A DNA stretch of 43,737 nt. It comes from Candidatus Hydrogenedentota bacterium (GTDB lineage: Bacteria > Hydrogenedentota > Hydrogenedentia > Hydrogenedentales > JAGMZX01). Positions 39,189 to 43,737 of this stretch are shown piece by piece. The translations under genes were made by a program, and so were the position numbers. The notes under the pieces were generated by a model, which saw only the letters and a program-made list of their open reading frames with translations, ran no database searches and was not told the origin of the DNA. Numbering within the stretch: the stretch's first letter is position 1; each line of letters opens with the position of its first letter. Where the stretch lies: positions 1 through 43,737 of the forward strand of contig JAKQEQ010000100.1 in the NCBI GenBank assembly GCA_029556545.1, written 5' to 3'.

Positions 39189-41657
39189 ATGCTTTACGCC
39201 GCAATCTTCCTTGTTAGCGCGGTGGGCATTGCGTATCAACTGGCGTTGATGCGTATCTTCAGCATTGCGCAGTGGCACCATTTCGCGTACATGATCATCA
39301 GCATGGCGATGCTCGGGTTCGGCGCGAGCGGGACGGTGCTGGCGCTCGCGCGCGGGCGTCTCGCCGGGCGCGAGGCGCGGGCGTTGTCGTTCGGGGCGGC
39401 GCTGCTGACGATTGCGCTCGTCGTGTGTCACGCACTCGCGCAACGCATCCCATTCGAGACTTTTGAACTTACCACGCAGCCCCGCCAGGTCCTTTGGCTG
39501 TCTTGCCTGTACCTCGTGTTGGCCGTGCCATTCCTGCTCGTGGCGTCGTGCATCGCGCTCGGGTTCTTTCTCGTGCCGCGACAGGTGGGGCGTCTCTACG
39601 GCGTCAACATGATGGGCTCCGGTGTCGGCGCGCTCGCGACGGTTGCGCTGCTCTACCTGGTGCATCCCGCGCGATTGCCTGCGCTGCTCGCGCTGCCCGT
39701 CGCCGGCGCATACCTGTTGGTGACCCCGCGTTCGAGAGCCGCGCTGCTGTGCGCGGGCGGGCTGCTCGTGTTCACGGTGCTGGCGGCGGCGGGCGCGATC
39801 CCCGGCCTCGAACAGGACGTGCGGGTGTCGGCCTACAAGGGGCTGTCCTACGCGAAGCAATTCCCGGACGCGCGGGTCGTCGCCGAGCGGGTCAATCCGC
39901 TCGCCGTCGTGACCGCCGTCGCCTCGGCGCAAATACGCGAGACGCCCGGCCAGATTTCAAACTATCCCATGAGTGAACTGGGCGAATTGCCCGAGCAAAT
40001 CGGCTTGTATTTTGACGCGGGCGGCGTCTCACCGGTAAATCGCTTCGACGGCGACCTGGCCGCGTTCCGTTGGCTCGATCACGTCACGAACGCCGTGGCG
40101 TATCGCCTCGTCGAGCGCCCGCACGTGCTGGTTGTCGGCGCGGGCGGCGGGACGGACATCCTTGCCGCGCTCGCGCACGGCGCGCGTCACGTGACCGCTA
40201 TCGAGATAAACCCGGCCATTCCCGCGCTGCTGCGCGAGGACCTCGCGGCGTTATCGGGAAACCCCTACGCCTGGGAGACGGTCACGCCGGTGATTGCCGA
40301 CGGACGCGCGTTCCTCGAAGCGACGGACCAACGCTTCGACCTGATCCAGATCGCGCTGCTGGACTCGTTCACGGCTTCCGCGGCGGGCGTCCACGCGCTG
40401 AGCGAAAGCTACCTTTACACGGTCGAGGCGCTGGCCCTTTATCTCGAACGCCTGACAGAGAACGGCGCGCTCGCGATCACGCGCTGGCTGAAAACGCCGC
40501 CGCGCGACGCCCTCAAACTGTTCGCCACCGCCGTCGAGGCCAGCGAGCGCGTCGGCATCGCGCGCCCCGAGCGGCACCTCGTGTTCATCCGCTCGTGGAA
40601 CACCGGCACTATCGTCGTTACGCGCGTGCCATTGACCGACGCGCAAATCGCGGCCGTGCGCGCGTTCTGCCGCGACCGCTGGTTCGATCTGTGCCACGCG
40701 CCCGGGCTCCGCGCCGAGGAGACCAACCGCTACACAGTGCTCGAATCGCCGGTCTATCACGATTTCGCGCAGTCCGTTCTCTTCAGCGATCGCGCGCGCG
40801 CGTACCGCGACGCGCTGTTCTATCTGCGCCCGGCGACGGACGACCGCCCCTACTTCTTCCAGTTCTTCAAGTGGACCTCGCTCGACTGGTTGCTGGCGGG
40901 CATGGGCGCGGAATGGGTTCCTTTCGTCGAATGGGGCTATCTGACCTTGATCGCGACCCTTGCACAAGCGCTTGTGGCGGGCGCGGTGCTGGTGTGCCTG
41001 CCGCTCGTTACGCTGAGGCGCCTTCCCGGCGCGGCGCGCGGCGCGGCGCGCTGGACCGCACTCTATTTCACGGCGCTCGGCCTGGGCTATATGTTCCTTG
41101 AAATCGCGTTCATCCAGAAGTTCATGCTGTATCTGGCCTACCCCGTGTATGCCGTGGCGGTTGTCCTGACCGCGTTCCTGATCTTCTCCGGCCTCGGCAG
41201 CCTCGCCGCCAACCGGATACGCGAGCGACGCGGCCCCGCGCTGGGGGCAGTCGTCGGCGTCATGATTTTGCTTGCGGCGGGGTATCAGGCGGGGCTCGAC
41301 GACGTGTTTCGCGTGTGCGCCGCGTTGCCGGACCCGGCCAAGATCGCGCTCAGCGTGGCGTTGCTCGCGCCGCTGGCGTTCCTGATGGGCGTGCCGTTTC
41401 CACTCGGCCTGCAGTGGGTCAGCGACCGCGCGCCGGGACTCTTGCCGTGGGTGTGGGGCATTAACGGATGCGCCTCGATCATCGGCGCGTGCCTGGCGAC
41501 GATCCTCGCGGTGCACCTCGGCTTCCGACTGGTCATCGTGGTCTCCGCCGCAATCTACGTTCTTGCCTGGTTCGCGCTTTGCCGTTTTCCCCGGACCGAG
41601 AGTAACTCCGTTGAAGACGCAGTCACGATTACCGAATCGGGCGCGGAAACCGCATGA
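39189..41657 (+). CDS. Membrane-bound spermidine/spermine synthase-like protein
   Basis: An 822-residue protein with three parts: seven or so N-terminal helices (to about 215), a soluble Rossmann domain (about 300-500) with VLVVGAGGGTDILAAL and TAIEINP, and a C-terminal helix bundle from about 575 with GLGYMFLEIAFIQKFMLYL. The soluble part resembles spermidine-synthase or SAM-dependent methyltransferase folds, but the DxD substrate residues of true SpeE are not obvious; similar fused membrane proteins are widespread and uncharacterised. The ATG at 39189 has AGGGA 6 nt upstream. Its 3' end overlaps the convergent glycoside hydrolase gene by 29 bp. Confidence 0.85.
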   Translation: MLYAAIFLVSAVGIAYQLALMRIFSIAQWHHFAYMIISMAMLGFGASGTVLALARGRLAGREARALSFGAALLTIALVVCHALAQRIPFETFELTTQPRQVLWLSCLYLVLAVPFLLVASCIALGFFLVPRQVGRLYGVNMMGSGVGALATVALLYLVHPARLPALLALPVAGAYLLVTPRSRAALLCAGGLLVFTVLAAAGAIPGLEQDVRVSAYKGLSYAKQFPDARVVAERVNPLAVVTAVASAQIRETPGQISNYPMSELGELPEQIGLYFDAGGVSPVNRFDGDLAAFRWLDHVTNAVAYRLVERPHVLVVGAGGGTDILAALAHGARHVTAIEINPAIPALLREDLAALSGNPYAWETVTPVIADGRAFLEATDQRFDLIQIALLDSFTASAAGVHALSESYLYTVEALALYLERLTENGALAITRWLKTPPRDALKLFATAVEASERVGIARPERHLVFIRSWNTGTIVVTRVPLTDAQIAAVRAFCRDRWFDLCHAPGLRAEETNRYTVLESPVYHDFAQSVLFSDRARAYRDALFYLRPATDDRPYFFQFFKWTSLDWLLAGMGAEWVPFVEWGYLTLIATLAQALVAGAVLVCLPLVTLRRLPGAARGAARWTALYFTALGLGYMFLEIAFIQKFMLYLAYPVYAVAVVLTAFLIFSGLGSLAANRIRERRGPALGAVVGVMILLAAGYQAGLDDVFRVCAALPDPAKIALSVALLAPLAFLMGVPFPLGLQWVSDRAPGLLPWVWGINGCASIIGACLATILAVHLGFRLVIVVSAAIYVLAWFALCRFPRTESNSVEDAVTITESGAETA

Positions 41658-42903
41658 GGTATGAGGCGAGGTTTTCTTCGACGGCGCTCCACGTTTGGCC
41701 GGGTACGCCGGTGAGGTCCCAAATCCAGTGGAGGTCGCCGATGTAGCCCATCGCGTAGGCCTGCTCGAGCATCTCGCGTATCATTACCCGCGCCTCGTCG
41801 ATGGATTTGTTCTTGAACACGCCGTATTCGCCTACGATTGCCGGGATGCGTCCCGCGAGGACGGCGTCCCACTCGTGGGCTTCGGGGAGAACCTTTGACG
41901 TGCCGTCCCATGGGTAGATATGGACGTCGATGAAGTCGAGGCGGCTGTCCGGGCCGGCGAGCACCGACGGACGCGGCGGAATGCGCGGGTCCTTGTCGTC
42001 GGGCCAGAGGCCATTGCGCGGGGGACGTCCATGCGCGTCGGCCGTCCACATGCCTGTGGTCACGAGAGCGTGCGGATCCGCCTCTTTGATGCCCGAGGCG
42101 AGTTCGTTGGCCCAATAGAGGATGCTCTCGTCGTAGCACGCCTGGCGTTGTTCGCGATCGTTCATGTCGTACTGCTTGCCCGTACATAGGGTCACGATTC
42201 CCGCCGTGCGATTGAACGGTTCATTTGTGAAAGTGACGCATACTTCGTTCGCCAGCGACCACGCCAGAATGGTGCGCAACGATTCCGGCGCGTTTTCGCG
42301 GATGTAGCCGACAAAGTCCATGGCGCAGGCGCGCTTCGCCGCGATCAACCCGCGATTGAGGTACTGGCCATTGCGACCGGGAACGGGCGGAATTCCGGCG
42401 CGTTCGTCCGCCGCTCTTGCGATGGCGTGATAGTAGGGGCTTTGCGGCGTCTCATCGAGAATCGGTATCACGTACAGGCGATGTCGCGCCGCGCGACGCA
42501 GAAAGTCGATGAAATGGTCCATGTATGCGGGGTTGACCCCGGATTCCGCATCGGTGAAGCCACCCGCCTGCTGCACGCCCCACGCCCATATGCGTACCGT
42601 GTTTGCGCCCGCCTCCGTCATAGCCGCGAGAGTCGCGTCCATTGCTTGCGGGTCATACACTCCCACGTTAAACGTGGCGTGCCAGCCGGAGTCGCCGTGT
42701 TCGAGGACCGTGTGGTTGAAGCCTTGCGGATAGAACGGCGCGCCGGTGTCGCGAACGCGGAATTGCCCGGGCTTTCCGGGTTCCTTGATCACCGCGACGC
42801 GTGGCAGGGGCGGCACGGTCGCGGCGATTGCCGTACTGCAGCAGAGGACTGCACAAGCGACGGCGGCCGGGCCGCGTGATTTCAAAAAATGATGACTTCT
42901 CAT
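41629..42903 (-). CDS. Exported clan-A glycoside hydrolase (GH5-like)
   Basis: A 424-residue secreted hydrolase. The start at 42903 follows GGGAG by 7 nt, and the N-terminus is a signal peptide (about 10-29, ending STAIAA). TIM-barrel motifs: VRIWAWGVQQAGG, acid/base SLANEV (NE at 219-220), VHIYPW, and nucleophile Glu359 in IVGEYGVF, all typical of clan A families such as GH5. The likely substrate is a beta-mannan or cellulose-like glucan, but the family number cannot be fixed. It lies 25 bp from the GH99/WbsX-like gene on the same strand, so the pair likely works on one glycan. Confidence 0.85.
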   Translation of the reverse strand: MRSHHFLKSRGPAAVACAVLCCSTAIAATVPPLPRVAVIKEPGKPGQFRVRDTGAPFYPQGFNHTVLEHGDSGWHATFNVGVYDPQAMDATLAAMTEAGANTVRIWAWGVQQAGGFTDAESGVNPAYMDHFIDFLRRAARHRLYVIPILDETPQSPYYHAIARAADERAGIPPVPGRNGQYLNRGLIAAKRACAMDFVGYIRENAPESLRTILAWSLANEVCVTFTNEPFNRTAGIVTLCTGKQYDMNDREQRQACYDESILYWANELASGIKEADPHALVTTGMWTADAHGRPPRNGLWPDDKDPRIPPRPSVLAGPDSRLDFIDVHIYPWDGTSKVLPEAHEWDAVLAGRIPAIVGEYGVFKNKSIDEARVMIREMLEQAYAMGYIGDLHWIWDLTGVPGQTWSAVEENLASYLMRFPRPIR

Positions 42904-42928
42904 CGCGTAACTCCCGCGAGGCCTCGGC

Positions 42929-43737
42929 CTATGGCGCGATCGCTTCGGCCCGCTCGATGAAGATGAACGAGTCGATATGAACCGTTGCCCCGCGGGTGGC
43001 GCAGGGATCAAAGCGCAGCGTCGTGATCCGGCCGCGCCAGCGGGGATGTCCGCTCAGGTCGAGCGTATAGGTGCGCCAACCGCCGTCATGGGCGATGACG
43101 AAGTCGGCGCTCGTGGCCTCGGTCATGGCCGCGCCGCCGCTGGACCAGAACAACTGGGCGCGCTCGCCTTCGCGCACGGGGCCGTCGATCCGCATGCGGA
43201 CGCGCAGCGCGGTCATGTCGCGCGCGTCGAGGCCGCGGGTCGGCACATGAATCGCCGGGTCCTCGGACGTGGTCTCGAAGGCGAGGCAACCGTTGCGAAT
43301 ACGGAGGGGCGAAACGCCCATCATGCCGGCCCAGCCTTGCGGGTCGTCCGTGAATTCCCATGCGGTCACGGCAGCGGCGGGGGGCAGGTCATACGGCCCG
43401 AGCCCGACGTCGCTCGGACCGATGTTTACCGGCCACGCTGTGGGGTCGCCCGTGGCGAAGGCATTGCGAATCGCCTCGTACATGCTGAAACCAAACTCGG
43501 TGCATGGCTCGATGTAGCTGCCTTCACCCCATTCATTGATCGGCCCGAGCACGACGAAAGGCTTGCCGTGTTCCTTGGCGAAGGCCTTGCCCGCGCGCAG
43601 CAGGCTGTCGAAGTGCGTGACGGTGCGCCCGCCGAGAACGAGCGCCTTCGCGCCGTGCCAGGGCCGCGAGTCCCAACCGGTGTCGATGAGCGGATAATAG
43701 ACCAGGTCGCCGCACAGGGCGTTCCGCTCGGCCCAGC
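42929..43737 (-). CDS. GH99/WbsX-like protein with C-terminal sandwich domain (5' end outside window)
   Basis: The C-terminal 269 residues of a larger protein that enters from the right edge; the frame is open to base 43735. The catalytic part ends with the conserved block GPINEWGEGSYIEPCTEFG, characteristic of GH99-like/WbsX TIM-barrel proteins. Residues after about 120 form a beta-sandwich (VTAWEFTDDPQGW, then YTLDLSGHPRWRG and VHIDSFIFI) that looks like a carbohydrate-binding or galactose-binding-like domain. It precedes the clan-A hydrolase by 25 bp, consistent with one operon for mannan or glycoprotein glycan use; this is inference. Confidence 0.8.
   Translation of the reverse strand, partial: WAERNALCGDLVYYPLIDTGWDSRPWHGAKALVLGGRTVTHFDSLLRAGKAFAKEHGKPFVVLGPINEWGEGSYIEPCTEFGFSMYEAIRNAFATGDPTAWPVNIGPSDVGLGPYDLPPAAAVTAWEFTDDPQGWAGMMGVSPLRIRNGCLAFETTSEDPAIHVPTRGLDARDMTALRVRMRIDGPVREGERAQLFWSSGGAAMTEATSADFVIAHDGGWRTYTLDLSGHPRWRGRITTLRFDPCATRGATVHIDSFIFIERAEAIAP

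Overview
The window is a G+C-rich chromosomal stretch from a Gram-negative bacterium. The Gram-negative call rests on a complete tripartite RND efflux operon with an outer-membrane factor, several lipoprotein signals, a periplasmic methyltransferase and a Tat-exported oxidoreductase. The mix of proteins points to an uncultured environmental lineage near the PVC/FCB groups, possibly Candidatus Hydrogenedentota. It includes a ceramidase-like hydrolase, a Tat-exported Gfo/Idh/MocA protein, a GH99/WbsX-like protein, archaeal/actinobacterial-type ValRS, and palindromic repeats that translate to GTGVPPVED-like peptides. That placement is inference; no rRNA is present. There is no phage, insertion sequence, integrase or CRISPR array.

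Layout. 1-3476 (+): the end of valS, then a DsrE-like protein, a methyltransferase and a small divergent ATPase, all closely spaced. 3477-4029: gene-poor, with a nested palindrome. 4030-6739 (-): ceramidase-like hydrolase and a membrane M28-like protein with a damaged active site. 6995-9628 (+): exported Gfo/Idh/MocA protein, orphan antitoxin-like protein, then two small orphans in a locally A+T-richer patch. 9839-11719 (+): ThDP-dependent enzyme and tRNA-Ala(CGC). 12020-18801 (+): TetR regulator, periplasmic adaptor, RND pump and outer-membrane factor, with a near-consensus promoter followed by three operator half-sites. 18838-21137 (-): sugar-type ABC binding protein and one permease. 21405-25869 (+): folK, panB, panC, panD (folate and pantothenate synthesis) and a GT39-type membrane glycosyltransferase. 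26018-28093 (+): tRNA-Leu(CAA), response regulator and arylsulfotransferase-like lipoprotein. 28195-28926 (-): unknown coiled-coil protein. 29502-33041 (+): esterase lipoprotein, methyltransferase and leuA. 33251-35421 (+): rpmE, prfA, prmC (translation). 35570-38046 (+): dtd, a formyltransferase and a GT2-TPR protein in a tight operon. 38335-41657 (+): exported protein-L-isoaspartate methyltransferase and a membrane spermidine-synthase-like protein. 41629-43737 (-): clan-A glycoside hydrolase and the end of a GH99/WbsX-like protein.

Most genes are ordinary metabolism, translation or envelope functions. The most distinctive layer is a set of short palindromic and tandem repeats scattered between and inside genes. 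At least five kinds are visible. They include a 29-nt unit duplicated in frame inside the GT39 gene, with a compensatory-mutated copy elsewhere; a 50-nt palindrome that forms the C-terminus of an esterase; a palindrome that forms the last codons of prmC; a 16-nt sequence present twice in opposite orientation; and NACGAG hexamer arrays at two loci. The best protein-level oddities are the M28-like membrane protein with substituted catalytic residues and the small ATPase with substituted Walker B and switch residues.
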